A DNA stretch of 64,000 nt from Eubacteriaceae bacterium Marseille-Q4139 (GCA_018223415.1 JAGTTQ010000001.1:2963365-3027364), one strand, 5' to 3'. Positions 43,076-52,268 are shown, counted from the first letter of the stretch. A program made the numbers and translations. Notes: generated by a model from the letters alone, not told the origin.

Positions 43076-44452
43076 GCATTCCTCGCTGCGGAGCAAACGA
43101 CGAAAGAGCGGAAACTCCCTTATCTGTGGTATCGAATTGGAAAAATGTACGCAGCCGGTCTTGGTACGGAAACAGATTATAAAACTGCTGCGGAGTGGTT
43201 TGCGAAAGCGGCTTCGCAGAAACACAAGTATGCCCAGTATTCCTTGGGCGGTTTGTATTACCGTGGGCAGGGTGTAGAGCAGAACTTTGAACAGGCCCGG
43301 AGGCTTTATCAGATGTCTGCCAAACAAGGGAATCCGTATGCATCCTATGAACTGGCGAAGATGTTTCGGGATGGAGTAGGTACGGAGAAAGACTCCGAGC
43401 GGGCAGAAAAATCTTTTAAAGATGCCTTCATCGGGTTTTCCTCCCTGGAAAAAAAGAGCCATGATGATAAGCTGCAGTACCGTCTGGGCTGGATGCTCCA
43501 TACAGGAACCGGGGCAGAAAAGGATGATGCACTGGCGGAGGAATACTGGAAGCAAGCGGCACGGCTTGGAAATGTCCATGCTCAATATGCCTTGGGAAAA
43601 CAGTGGCTGGAAAACGGCACTGGTAATCCAGAGCAGGCGTTGAAATGGCTGATGAAAGCGGCAGAAGCGGAAAACTGTGCAGCCCAGTATGCGTTGGCAA
43701 AGCTCTATCGGGATGGACACTATGTTCCGCAGGATATGGAGCGGGCAGTTGAACTATTTTCCCAGTCAGCAGAGAGGGGAAATGAATATGCGGCCTATCA
43801 GCTGGGGCGGTTATACCTTGCCAATGAAGAAATCCCTAAAGATGTGCAGCTGGCAGTCAAGTGGCTGGAGGTTGCTTTTGAAAAAGGAAATGCTTATGCC
43901 CAGTATACGCTTGGAAAACTTTATCTGTCGGGGGAAGATGTTTTGCAGGATGTGGAATGTGCTGTCCACTATTTTGAAATGTCAGCAGTACAGGGAAATG
44001 AGTATGCGGCTTATCAGCTTGGAAAGCTATATCTGTCTGGAGAACATCTGACAAAAAATGTGGCAGAAGGAATCCGGTGGATGGAGGCCGCCGCAGAAAA
44101 AGGGAATCCGTATGCCCAGTATTCTCTGGGTAAGTTATATCTTTGCGGGAAAGATGTTCCCCGCGACAGAGAAAAGGCGGTTGTTTATCTGGAAGCGTCT
44201 GCTGCGCAGGGGAATATTTACGCCCAGTTTTTTCTGGATCATCTGGATTCTTTCCGTGACCCGTCCGCATTTATGGCAGCGACAAGGCTCCTGCACCGTC
44301 TGGAGGAACTGTTCCGGGAGGATTACCGAAAAGGCACTGGTCAGGCACCCTATCATATCGACCGGAAACGCAGAAGAAAACTGGCAGAGAAAAAACAGGC
44401 ACAGGGTCATAAACGGGATGACCATGAGCCAGTACAACAACAATCTCTTTGA
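43076..44452 (+). pseudogene. SEL1-repeat part of the relaxase, separated by the transposon
   Basis: About 458 codons. It contains at least ten SEL1-like units of about 36 residues with 'A.Y.LG.LY..G..V..D...A..W...AA..G...A' consensus. It has no own start and continues in frame from the KAL codon at 35120 when the transposon is removed. SEL1 repeats are protein-interaction solenoids. Their fusion to a relaxase suggests docking to the coupling protein or recipient factors. An initiation codon inside transposon sequence (TTG 43037) could give some expression. Confidence 0.8.
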
Positions 44453-44711
44453 TTACATCAAAGAGAGGCCTCCGGCGGATTGCAGAAATGTGCCAGGGAA
44501 GATGCCACGCAGAGCGTGGCGCACATTTCGCAGCAAATATGCCGAGACATATTTGAAGATGGAGGTGGATGAATGTCCGGATATGTTTATTTTACAGAAG
44601 AACAGAAGCAGCGGGCCAATCGTGTGGATCTGGAGGATTTTCTCACCCGTCAGGGGGAAAAGCTCCTGCGATCCGGTAGGGAGAAGCGTCTGGCGAGTGA
44701 CCACAGCGTGA
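44424..44711 (+). CDS. Doubtful small gene between SEL1 part and TOPRIM gene
   Basis: ATG at 44418 or 44424 starts 'MSQYNNNLFDYIKERPP', 95 codons, overlapping the SEL1 stop and the next gene. The first 16 residues look gene-like and a compact hairpin GCCACGC/GCGTGGC lies inside. The overlap of almost 140 bp with the TOPRIM gene argues that at most the first half is a real product. Confidence 0.25.
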   Translation: MSQYNNNLFDYIKERPPADCRNVPGKMPRRAWRTFRSKYAETYLKMEVDECPDMFILQKNRSSGPIVWIWRIFSPVRGKSSCDPVGRSVWRVTTA

Positions 44712-45511
44712 CAGTGCGTGGAAATCGGTGGTATGACCATGCGGCTGAAAAAGGAGGATGTGCCATTGACTTTGTGCAGATGTTTTACGGGCGAAGTTTT
44801 CCAGACGCAGTTAGTATGCTGTTAGATGGAGAACAGGGACAGGCGTACCGTGAGAGTCAGCAGAAAGAGCCGGAGCCGCCAAAGCCGTTCCAGCTTCCGG
44901 AAGCCTATGGAAATATGCGGCGCGTCTTTGCTTATCTGACGCAAGCCCGATGTTTGGATCGAAATGTGGTGTCTGCATTTGCCAGACAGAAGATGCTCTA
45001 TGAGGATGCCAAATATCATAATGCGGTATTCGTTGGGTACGATACAGACGGTGTTCCCAGGCACGCACATAAAAGAAGCACCTACACAAAAGGGGAACCG
45101 TTCAAAGGAAATGTGGAAAGCTGCGATCCGAGGTACAGTTTCCGCTGGATTGGGCGGGGTGATACGGTCTATGTGTTTGAAGCGCCTATCGATATGCTGT
45201 CTTTTATCACGATGTATCAGAAGGACTGGCAGGAACACAGCTATGTGGCCCTCTGTGGAGTAGCGGAGCATGCGCTTATGCAGCTTTTGTCTGACGCGCC
45301 GTATGTCCGAAAGGTTGGCCTGTGCCTTGATAATGATAAAGCAGGGATACAGGCAAGGGAGAGAATCAAACAGAGTTTATCAGAGCGGGGATACAGCGAT
45401 GTGTTCCCGCTTTTCTCGCAGCAAAAAGACTGGAACGAGGATCTGCAGGTCATGTCGAAACCACCGCCGGAGTTGGAGGAGAAACAGTGGATGGGGGTGC
45501 AGATGGGATGA
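44573..45511 (+). CDS. DUF3991/TOPRIM-domain protein (primase-like)
   Basis: 312 residues from ATG 44573 (GGAGGTGG upstream). The N-terminal part with 'GNRWYDHAAEKGGCAIDFVQMFYG' is the zinc-less DUF3991-like module. The C-terminal TOPRIM domain has 'VYVFEAPIDMLSF' (catalytic Glu) and 'VGLCLDNDKAGIQARE' (DxD). Such TOPRIM proteins are present in conjugative elements between relaxase and coupling protein genes and may prime complementary-strand synthesis in the recipient. Confidence 0.8.
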   Translation: MSGYVYFTEEQKQRANRVDLEDFLTRQGEKLLRSGREKRLASDHSVTVRGNRWYDHAAEKGGCAIDFVQMFYGRSFPDAVSMLLDGEQGQAYRESQQKEPEPPKPFQLPEAYGNMRRVFAYLTQARCLDRNVVSAFARQKMLYEDAKYHNAVFVGYDTDGVPRHAHKRSTYTKGEPFKGNVESCDPRYSFRWIGRGDTVYVFEAPIDMLSFITMYQKDWQEHSYVALCGVAEHALMQLLSDAPYVRKVGLCLDNDKAGIQARERIKQSLSERGYSDVFPLFSQQKDWNEDLQVMSKPPPELEEKQWMGVQMG

Positions 45512-45524
45512 AGGGAGGAATGAG

Positions 45525-47343
45525 ATGGAGGTGCAGAATATTGTTCTGTTTGTCTGCATTGGGCTTGGGATGTTTGCAGTGATTGGCGGCCTTGCCATGT
45601 TGTCCAATTACTATACATTAAATGGAATCAAGTCGCGGACGGTTGGGGACGGTCAGCATGGAACAGCGAGATTTGCAACAGAAAAAGAAATCGGAGAGAC
45701 TTATGCCCATGTCCCCTACCAGCCGGAAAAGTGGCGGAAAGGAGTGGCGCTGCCCAAGGAGCAGGGACTGGTGGTGGGATACAAAAAGAGAGGAAGCTCC
45801 ATCACAGCACTGGTGGACAACGGCGACATCCATTGTCTGATGATTGGAGCTGCAGGTGTAGGAAAAACAGCCAATTTCCTGTATCCCAATATCGAATATG
45901 CCTGTGCATCTGGGATGAGTTTCCTGACGACTGATACCAAAGGCGACCTGTTCCGGAACTATGCGGGAATCGCCAGGGACTGTTACGGGTACCGTATCTC
46001 CGTCCTGGATCTTCGCAATCCGACTCGTTCAGACGGGAATAACATCCTGACGCTGGTAAACAAGTATATGGATGCATATTTGAAAGACCCGAACAATCTG
46101 GCGGCAAAAGCGAAGGCGGAAAAATACGCAAAGATTACGGCAAAAACCATCATATGTTCGGATGGGGCATCCGCCAGCAGTTACGGGCAGAATGCATTTT
46201 TCTATGATGCGGCAGAAGGTCTGCTGGCTTCTGTGATTCTGCTGATTGCGGAATACTGTCCACCAGAGAAACGCCACATCATTTCCGTGTTTAAATTAAT
46301 TCAGGATTTACTGGCTCCCTCTCCGGTAAAGAACCGTAGCCTGTTTCAGCTTTTGATGGATAAGCTGCCGCCCGATCATAAAGCGAAGTGGTTTGCCGGA
46401 GCCGCGCTCAATTCTGCGGATCAGGCGATGGCATCGGTCATGTCAACAGCCATGAGCCGTCTGAATGCGTTCCTGGACAGTGAGATGGAGCAGATTCTGT
46501 GTTTTGACAGTACGCTGGATACGGAAACCTTCTGTTCACAGAAGTCCGCGATTTTCATTGTGCTCCCGGAAGAAGATAACACCAAGTATTTTATGGTTTC
46601 CCTATTCCTCCAGCAGCTCTATCGGGAAATGCTGACCATTGCCAATGAGCATGGCGGAAAGCTGCCGAACCGGGTAATGATGTTTGCCGATGAGATTGGT
46701 ACAATCCCCAAAATCGAGTCCATGGAGATGATGTTCTCCGCTGGTCGGTCCAGGCGGATCAGCATGGTCCCGATTATCCAGAGCTTCGCACAGCTGGAGA
46801 AAAACTACGGGAAAGAAGGTTCCAGCATCATCATTGATAACTGCCAGGACATTTTGTTCGGAGGTTTTGCGCCTAATTCGGAAAGTGCAGAGATTCTGTC
46901 CAAAGCGTTGGGAAACCGGACGGTGCTTTCCGGCTCCATCTCCAGAGGGAAGAATGATCCCAGTCAGAGCCTGCAGATGATCAGCCGCTCGTTAATGTCG
47001 CCGGATGAACTGAAAACTCTACCGAAAGGACATTTCATTCTGGCTAAGACAGGAAACTGTCCCATGCAGACCGAACTTCCCCTGTTTTTAAATTGGGGAA
47101 TCTGTTTCGGGGGAACCTTATGAAGTCCCAGAGCAGGCAGCGCGGCAGGTATTTTATGCAGACCGGTTTGAACTGGAGGAGGAAATCGTGCGGCGCAGGG
47201 ATGAGGAAGAAGATGATGGATGGGAGGATATGCCGGCGGAGCAAACAGCTCCTCCACACTCTGGTGGACAGGTTCATGCTGCGGCTCCTCATATGCGGGA
47301 GCGCAGAAGTGCCTCTATGCGTCCACCCCTCCGTACCGATTAG
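45525..47343 (+). pseudogene. virD4: VirD4/TraG coupling protein, C-terminus frameshifted
   Basis: The product reads 532 residues from ATG 45525 (AAGGGAGGAA upstream) to a stop at 47123. N-terminal transmembrane helix, Walker A GAAGVGKT at residues 108-115, and 'MMFADEIGTIPKIESMEMMFSAGRSR' mark a T4SS coupling protein. Near the end, a run of five G at 47109-47113 shifts the frame. With four G the protein would continue 'EPYEVPEQAARQVFYADRFELEEE..' for another 70 or so codons to the stop at 47341-47343, as expected of the family. The missing tail is acidic and may contact the relaxosome. Could also be a base-calling error in a homopolymer. Confidence 0.85.
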
Positions 47344-47351
47344 AAAGGCAG

Positions 47352-47624
47352 GTGAGGTCCATAGGATATTTTGCAAACATTTACGGGCAGGATTTACCGC
47401 ACCGGGCCAAAACCGTGTATATGTACCTAAAAGACCGCTGCAATAAAGAGAACCAATGCTATCCGGCCATTGGGACAATAGCCAAAGAGCTGAACCTGTC
47501 CCGCAGGACAGTAGAGCGGGCCATCAATGATTTAATTCGGGCAGGACTTCTTAAAAAAGAGCAGCGATGGAGGGAAAATGGCGGTAAAAGCAGCCTGCTC
47601 TATACTCTGATTGAGAGCAGTTAA
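47352..47624 (+). CDS. Helix-turn-helix domain protein (HTH_36-type)
   Basis: 90 residues from GTG 47352. 'DLPHRAKTVYMYLKDRCNKENQCYPAIGTIAKELNLSRRTVERAINDLIRAGLLKKEQ' is a complete winged helix of the HTH_36/replication-initiator type. It follows the restored virD4 stop by 8 bp and is the last gene of this operon. A strong terminator follows. Confidence 0.8.
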   Translation: MRSIGYFANIYGQDLPHRAKTVYMYLKDRCNKENQCYPAIGTIAKELNLSRRTVERAINDLIRAGLLKKEQRWRENGGKSSLLYTLIESS

Positions 47625-47630
47625 AATCAA

Positions 47631-47671
47631 ATACGCCGCCAAGGGGACGCTCTGTCCTTTTGGTGGCGTAT
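47631..47671 (+). terminator. Strong hairpin at the end of the mobilisation operon
   Basis: ATACGCCGCCAA (47631-47642) pairs with TTGGTGGCGTAT at 47660-47671, with a further GGGAC/GTCC pair toward the loop. It has no long T-run. Confidence 0.6.
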
Positions 47672-47741
47672 GGAATATGGCATAGTGACATATGTAGGGA
47701 AGGGATCACCTGAAGAAATGCGTTAAAGGCAGAGAAAAGAA

Positions 47742-48095
47742 TTAGTATCCGTGTTCCCTGTCCGCAGTATCCAACATCTTCTGTATAGCTGTGCGAATGA
47801 CTTCCTTGTCCCTCTGGTTTAACCTCATCAGCATACGGATGAGTTGTTCATCCTCGTTGTCTATGGCCTGTAACTGCGGGTGGAGGATGGCGTCGCCTGG
47901 TATATTCAGTGTTTCTACAAGCCGCAGGAGATTGTCCAGGATTGGGCGTTTTTCTTCATTTTCAAGGGCCATGAGGAAGCGTGTAGTGATGCCGACCTTC
48001 TCAGCGACCTCCTCTTGGGTTCGGTCGGCGTCAAGACGGTATTTTTTAAATATAGGCCCCATGTAGGAAATATCTAATTTTTCTGGTTTATCCAC
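47742..48095 (-). CDS. XRE-family regulator
   Basis: 117 residues. HTH_3 domain at residues 12-70: 'FKKYRLDADRTQEEVAEKVGITTRFLMALENEEKRP'. The C-terminal part is helical and charged. It is read toward the ICE and its promoter lies between 48096 and the IS30 element, so copy B of the IS may influence it. It is likely an ICE regulator. Confidence 0.85.
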   Translation of the reverse strand: MDKPEKLDISYMGPIFKKYRLDADRTQEEVAEKVGITTRFLMALENEEKRPILDNLLRLVETLNIPGDAILHPQLQAIDNEDEQLIRMLMRLNQRDKEVIRTAIQKMLDTADREHGY

Positions 48096-48217
48096 TATTA
48101 GTTCACCTCCAACACCATTTTACAGTTCGGGTACACAGTAGTGAACGCATTGTTATTTCGTGAAAAACATGAACAAATTTTGCTTTAAAGTTGTGCTAAC
48201 GAGGAAATGTTTCATAC

Positions 48218-48233
48218 AAGAGGATTGCGTGGG
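48218..48233. repeat. 16-bp direct repeat at the left of IS30 copy B
   Basis: AAGAGGATTGCGTGGG occurs here and again at 49991-50006, flanking the element exactly. Copy A lacks it, so the repeat comes from the target, not the element. Confidence 0.8.
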
Positions 48234-48235
48234 TA

Positions 48236-48355
48236 AATAGCAATCTGAGAGTCCCGTTTGTAATCCAAGAGTCTCTTTTTGTAATTTAAAATCCTGTTTT
48301 GTAAGTGAGATTCCCATTTTGTAAATGAAACTCCCGTTTTGTAAGCGAGATTCCC
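48236..48355 (-). repeat. Six tandem 20-bp iterons (copy B)
   Basis: Mirror of 238-357: six 20-bp units with TTGTAA and GAGATTCCC-like cores in series, immediately inside the element end. Confidence 0.8.
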
Positions 48356-48520
48356 GGATTTTCATTCGCACATAGATATGGTATAATACATTCAGCAGTA
48401 AATTTGCGCACAACAACCAGAGATCAATCCCCTCTCGAAATTTTTGTATTCGGAGAATCCATCCCTGCTTTAGCTGGATATGATTGTTCTTTTCTGGCGG
48501 CTCTTTCGCAAATTTATTTG

Positions 48521-49816
48521 TTACTTTTTGAGAAGTTTGGGCTTCAGGATGATATTCTCGGCGGCAACCGGTGAACATCCAAGTTTCTTGAGCACATCTT
48601 CTCCGTAATAAAAGCTGAACGTTTCGTATGGGCTGCGGTTGTTCAGCTTTTTTCTTTTGTACGAATTGATATGATCCATCATCCGGTAAATATCGGACTG
48701 TGTCAGATCATCGAAACTGCTTCCCTTGGGCAGAATACGCCGTATCAGTTCGTGGTTTACTTCACAGGCCCCTTTTTGATATGGCGCACTGGGATCACAA
48801 TAAAATACGTTCGTTCGGTTACAGGGAACAGTGTCACGCCGCTCCATTTCTTTTGGATTTGAGAACTCACTCCCGTTGTCTGTCAGGATAACCGGAAACA
48901 AACGGCTGAACAGCTCTGGGCCGAGAACTTTATCCAACAGCTTTATAATCCGTATCACAGAGGCAGACGTATTCGCATCCCGCAGAAACGCCAGCATCAA
49001 GCTGGTTTCAACAAAGTGTATGGTAAGCAGACATTTGCCTCCGGCACGGCCGATCACCGTGTCCATCTGCACAATGGCAGTTTCCGGATTATTCTCCAGA
49101 AACTTCTGGAAATCCGTATAACTACGCCCGATGCGGCAGCCCCTGTCCACTTTGAATTCGGGCTGCTTATAACGGGGACGATATTTAACTTTACGTGGCA
49201 GATCAATGTTCCTGATGTCAAAAAGCTGGGCATCCACATAGTTATACAAGGTCTTCTCGCTGCACATCAGTTCATCAACGTGATCCAGATAGATCTGATG
49301 GAGTGACTGCCCGTTTTTGACCAGAGGACTGATGATCCGATTGATCCTGGCGATATCCCCTTCATTGGATAGAATTCCTGTCCGGGCTTCCGAGATTGCA
49401 TGATGAGCCCTTTCATGTGCATCTGCCGGACCATAAATACGCTTCAGCAGCGTGCATTTCGGAAGCTGACCGCATCCATTACAAACATAAGGCGGTTTAT
49501 TTTTGACAGAACAAACGTCCTCTATAAAATCCGGACAGTGAAGCGTGCACTCCGGGCATAAACTGCATTTGTATGCGGATGGATGCGTACAGCTCGTTCC
49601 GCACAGTTTTTTTGCTTTGCATGAAATGCGGAATTTACAAGGATTATAAGGATATCCGGGCCGTCCGCTTTTCTTGTCATGGGAATACTTTTTAATCTCC
49701 TTGGCAATCGTTGTACGGTCCTTACCCAGTTCTTTTCCGATTGCACCAAAGGAGGCATTCTCCTGAAGGCGCTGTGCAAGGATGATCCGATCTTCATAGG
49801 ATAAAAACTTTGACAT
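48521..49816 (-). CDS. IS30-family transposase
   Basis: 431 residues from ATG 49816, after AAAGGAG on the minus strand; an in-frame start farther out at 49909 lacks such a site. An N-terminal HTH 'SYEDRIILAQRLQENASFGAIGKELGKDRTTIAKEI' is followed by a Cys-rich zinc-finger region (about residues 50-120). The DDE domain has Asp in VQMDT, Asp in LTDNGSEF and Glu in GACEVNHE. IS30 transposases cut and join the element ends, often through circular intermediates. Confidence 0.93.
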   Translation of the reverse strand: MSKFLSYEDRIILAQRLQENASFGAIGKELGKDRTTIAKEIKKYSHDKKSGRPGYPYNPCKFRISCKAKKLCGTSCTHPSAYKCSLCPECTLHCPDFIEDVCSVKNKPPYVCNGCGQLPKCTLLKRIYGPADAHERAHHAISEARTGILSNEGDIARINRIISPLVKNGQSLHQIYLDHVDELMCSEKTLYNYVDAQLFDIRNIDLPRKVKYRPRYKQPEFKVDRGCRIGRSYTDFQKFLENNPETAIVQMDTVIGRAGGKCLLTIHFVETSLMLAFLRDANTSASVIRIIKLLDKVLGPELFSRLFPVILTDNGSEFSNPKEMERRDTVPCNRTNVFYCDPSAPYQKGACEVNHELIRRILPKGSSFDDLTQSDIYRMMDHINSYKRKKLNNRSPYETFSFYYGEDVLKKLGCSPVAAENIILKPKLLKK

Positions 49817-49990
49817 GGTGGCTCCTTTCCCGCCGCCAGAAATCAAAGCATAACAGAAAAGAGACCAACGATCCAGTCCGTCTCCTTCTGTTTGTAAAAG
49901 AAAATCCATACCTTTCTTTTACATCAATAATAATTCACTTTTTACACCCATCCGAGATAGAGGGTATGGAATCTCGGATTACAATTAAGG

Positions 49991-50006
49991 AAGAGGATTG
50001 CGTGGG
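49991..50006. repeat. 16-bp direct repeat at the right of IS30 copy B
   Basis: Second copy of AAGAGGATTGCGTGGG; see the left copy at 48218-48233. It is best read as a target-site duplication. Confidence 0.8.
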
Positions 50007-50078
50007 CATTAGTTCTAGGTCTATGGCATTCTCATATTTTTACTGAATTTTATATTAAGCAGTATTTAAAAAGAAAGC

Positions 50079-50128
50079 TCCTACCCAAAAAGTGCGTTCT
50101 TGTGAGTAATGGAGCCTCATGTTACCAT
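50079..50128 (+). promoter_or_regulatory. Promoter and HxlR-like site of the radical SAM gene
   Basis: TACCCAAAAAGTGCGTTCTTGTGA spans 50082-50105. AAGTGCGTTCTTGTGA matches AAGTACATTCTTGTGA in the nitroreductase promoter at two-base divergence. TTGTGA (50100-50105) and TACCAT (50123-50128) are a -35/-10 pair with 17 bp between. Confidence 0.55.
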
Positions 50129-50160
50129 TCAACTGAATACACCAAAAGGGGATGTTTAAA

Positions 50161-51186
50161 ATGAACGATATTGAAACAGGGCCGGTCCGTCCACCTTCTG
50201 AGAGTAACAGCTTGCTCATTCGTGTAACACGAGGGTGTCACTGGAATAAATGTTATTTTTGCGGACTATATAAATCCATGAAATTTTCCATGCGTCCAAT
50301 AGAGGATATAATCAGCGATATAAAAGCACAATCAGAACAGCGCAGTAACCAACGGTACAAATCCTGTTTTTTACAAGACGGAGATGCCCTGGTATTGAAA
50401 ACAGAATATCTGCTAAAAATTCTGGATGCTCTGCATCACTACTTTCCCGCACTGGAGTCCGTCACTACTTATGCCCGCGCTGACAGTATAACACGCAAAT
50501 CTCTATCAGAACTGAAACTGTTACGGGAATATGGTCTGAACCATCTGTATTGCGGGATGGAAACAGGCTCAGATCGTGTTCTTCAGCTCGTCAATAAAGG
50601 CTTTGATTCCAATACAGTTATACAAAGCGGCTGTCTGGCGAAAGAAGCAAATATGACATTATCGGAATTTATTTTGCTGGGAATTGGAGGGAAAGAATAC
50701 TCCGAAGAAAATGCACGAAAAACAGCGGATGCACTCAACATTATACGGCCCGATTTTATCCGTGTTCATGCCACTGGTTTTAAGCCAGGAACGATGATGT
50801 GGCAGCTTATCCAAGAGGGGACTATTTCGCTGCAATCGGAGGAAGAAATCGTTCGGGAGCAACGGTTGTTTTTACAATGTCTGAAAGAGATGAACAGTTA
50901 CTATGTGAACGAACATATTGTGAATCTGCTTTTAGAAGTGAGGGGTAATTTACTTTCAGAGAAAGATCAGATGCTTTCAGACATCGACCGCTTTCTGAGC
51001 CTCCCACCAGAGGAAAGATTGTTATTTGCCGTAGGCCGTAGGTTTAATGTATTCTTCTTTTTGGACGATCTGAAAAAGTCAGAGCTGCGCAGTCAGGCTC
51101 GATTATATATGGACGAAATCAAAAAGAAAAATCCCAATGTGGATTTTGCATTCCTGTGCAATTATGTACGACAGTCCCAGATATAA
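50161..51186 (+). CDS. Radical SAM protein (Elp3/YgiQ-like core)
   Basis: 341 residues from ATG 50161 after AAGGGG. The 4Fe-4S motif is C26-x4-C31-x2-C34 (CHWNKCYFC), an unusual C-x4-C-x2-C spacing, with 'CGMETGSDRVL' and 'LGIGG' later in the barrel. This arrangement is seen in radical SAM proteins of the Elp3-type superfamily. Substrate unknown. It shares promoter motifs with the nitroreductase, so both may answer to the HxlR regulator. Confidence 0.85.
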   Translation: MNDIETGPVRPPSESNSLLIRVTRGCHWNKCYFCGLYKSMKFSMRPIEDIISDIKAQSEQRSNQRYKSCFLQDGDALVLKTEYLLKILDALHHYFPALESVTTYARADSITRKSLSELKLLREYGLNHLYCGMETGSDRVLQLVNKGFDSNTVIQSGCLAKEANMTLSEFILLGIGGKEYSEENARKTADALNIIRPDFIRVHATGFKPGTMMWQLIQEGTISLQSEEEIVREQRLFLQCLKEMNSYYVNEHIVNLLLEVRGNLLSEKDQMLSDIDRFLSLPPEERLLFAVGRRFNVFFFLDDLKKSELRSQARLYMDEIKKKNPNVDFAFLCNYVRQSQI

Positions 51187-51236
51187 AAAGAAATCCGACA
51201 CAGCTTAATGCGTCTGCATCTGCTGTGCCGGATTCT

Positions 51237-51590
51237 TTATTTTCTCATGGATGGGCAGCAAGGGAGCTGCACATCCAGTCCGTCCAGATAACTGGTTCCC
51301 CAATTACACATAGCCTCCAAAACGGGGACAATGCTTTTCCCAAAGGATGTTAAAGAATAGATTGTCTTTGGAGGATTTTCCGGTATTACTTCTCTGGAAA
51401 CCAGTCCGCTTTGCTGAAGATCCCGGAGCTGCTGCGAAAGCATCTTCGCTGTGGCCTTTGGAATGAGCCGCTGAAGCTCCATGTAGTGAAGTGGCTGTTC
51501 GATAAGATGCCATAAGATGAGTGGCTTATATTTACCACCGATCAAGGATAATGTCGCCTCCACAGGGCAACTAAAGTTTTCTGCTTGCAT
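51237..51590 (-). CDS. HxlR-family regulator
   Basis: 117 residues. 'CPVEATLSLIGGKYKPLILWHL', 'LQRLIPKATAKMLSQQLRDLQQSGLV' and 'YSLTSFGKSIVPVL' are the classic HxlR winged helix. The single Cys8 near the helix is the usual redox sensor in this family, sensing electrophiles or thiol stress. It is divergent from the nitroreductase gene. Confidence 0.92.
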   Translation of the reverse strand: MQAENFSCPVEATLSLIGGKYKPLILWHLIEQPLHYMELQRLIPKATAKMLSQQLRDLQQSGLVSREVIPENPPKTIYSLTSFGKSIVPVLEAMCNWGTSYLDGLDVQLPCCPSMRK

Positions 51591-51614
51591 ATTCGTACCT
51601 CCCTTGACGAAAGA

Positions 51615-51651
51615 GCACTTTCCTTTTGGGTACTATCTTCCCGGAAAGTAC
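51615..51651. promoter_or_regulatory. HxlR operator candidate between divergent genes
   Basis: GCACTTTCC (51615-51623) and GGAAAGTAC (51643-51651) are inverted arms. They lie between the HxlR gene and the nitroreductase promoter, whose TTGTGA -35 (51656-51661) and TACAAT -10 (about 51678-51683) follow. Confidence 0.55.
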
Positions 51652-51735
51652 ATTCTTGTGAAAAAAATTTGCGGTGCTACAATATAGTCGATGGTTGATT
51701 TGACATATAGAACACACAGAAAGGATGTTATAACT

Positions 51736-52254
51736 ATGGAATTACTTGAAATCGCTAAAAAGCGTTTCTCTGTCCGGAACTATACCAATCAGAAGGTGGA
51801 GCCTGAAAAGCTGGCCAAAATTTTGGAGGCCGCGCACGTTGCTCCGACGGCAGCTAATCTTCAGCCGGTTCATCTGATTGTTGCCCAGAGTGATGAGGCC
51901 CTTGCGAAGGTGGGCGAGGCCGCCGAGGTTTATGGAGCGCCGCTGGCAATTATCGTGTGTGCAGACCACAACAAAGCATGGGTGCGGCCCTTTGACAAAA
52001 AGCAGACCGGCGACATTGACGCCTCTATCCTGACTGACCACATGATGCTCCAGGCAACGGAACTGGGCCTGGGAAGTGTTTGGGTATGCTACTTTAAGCC
52101 GGACGTTCTGAGCAAGGCATTTCATCTGCCTGCCAATCTGGAGCCGATCAATATCCTCGCTATCGGCTACTCCGCCGAGGGCGAGGGCGATCCGAACCGC
52201 TTTGCCGCTCAGCGCATTCCTATGGATAAACTGGTTTCCTACGATATGCTGTAA
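51736..52254 (+). CDS. Nitroreductase-family protein
   Basis: 172 residues. 'LEIAKKRFSVRNYTNQKVEPEKLAKILEAAHVAPTAANLQPVHLIV' is the FMN-binding N-terminal signature and 'GLGSVWVCYFKPD' the second half. The enzyme reduces nitro or quinone compounds with NAD(P)H. It is regulated by the divergent HxlR gene. Confidence 0.93.
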   Translation: MELLEIAKKRFSVRNYTNQKVEPEKLAKILEAAHVAPTAANLQPVHLIVAQSDEALAKVGEAAEVYGAPLAIIVCADHNKAWVRPFDKKQTGDIDASILTDHMMLQATELGLGSVWVCYFKPDVLSKAFHLPANLEPINILAIGYSAEGEGDPNRFAAQRIPMDKLVSYDML

Positions 52255-52268
52255 ACAATCGCCGTACC

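Larger units (their letters stand above)
48234..49990 (-). mobile_element. IS30-family insertion sequence, copy B (complete)
   Basis: 1757 bp, with one transposase gene on the minus strand. The 287-bp 3' non-coding end holds the six 20-bp iterons, and the 5' end has a single matching motif (GGAATCTCGGATTACAATTAAGG). It is flanked by perfect 16-bp direct repeats. The stretch 48234-48592 is identical to copy A. Confidence 0.9.

Noticed and set aside
48153..50037. A 34-codon frame that is open when the IS30 copy and one 16-bp repeat are removed, running into the radical SAM region
   Set aside because: It has no ribosome site and a composition like random AT-rich sequence. A peptide precursor for the radical SAM enzyme cannot be supported.
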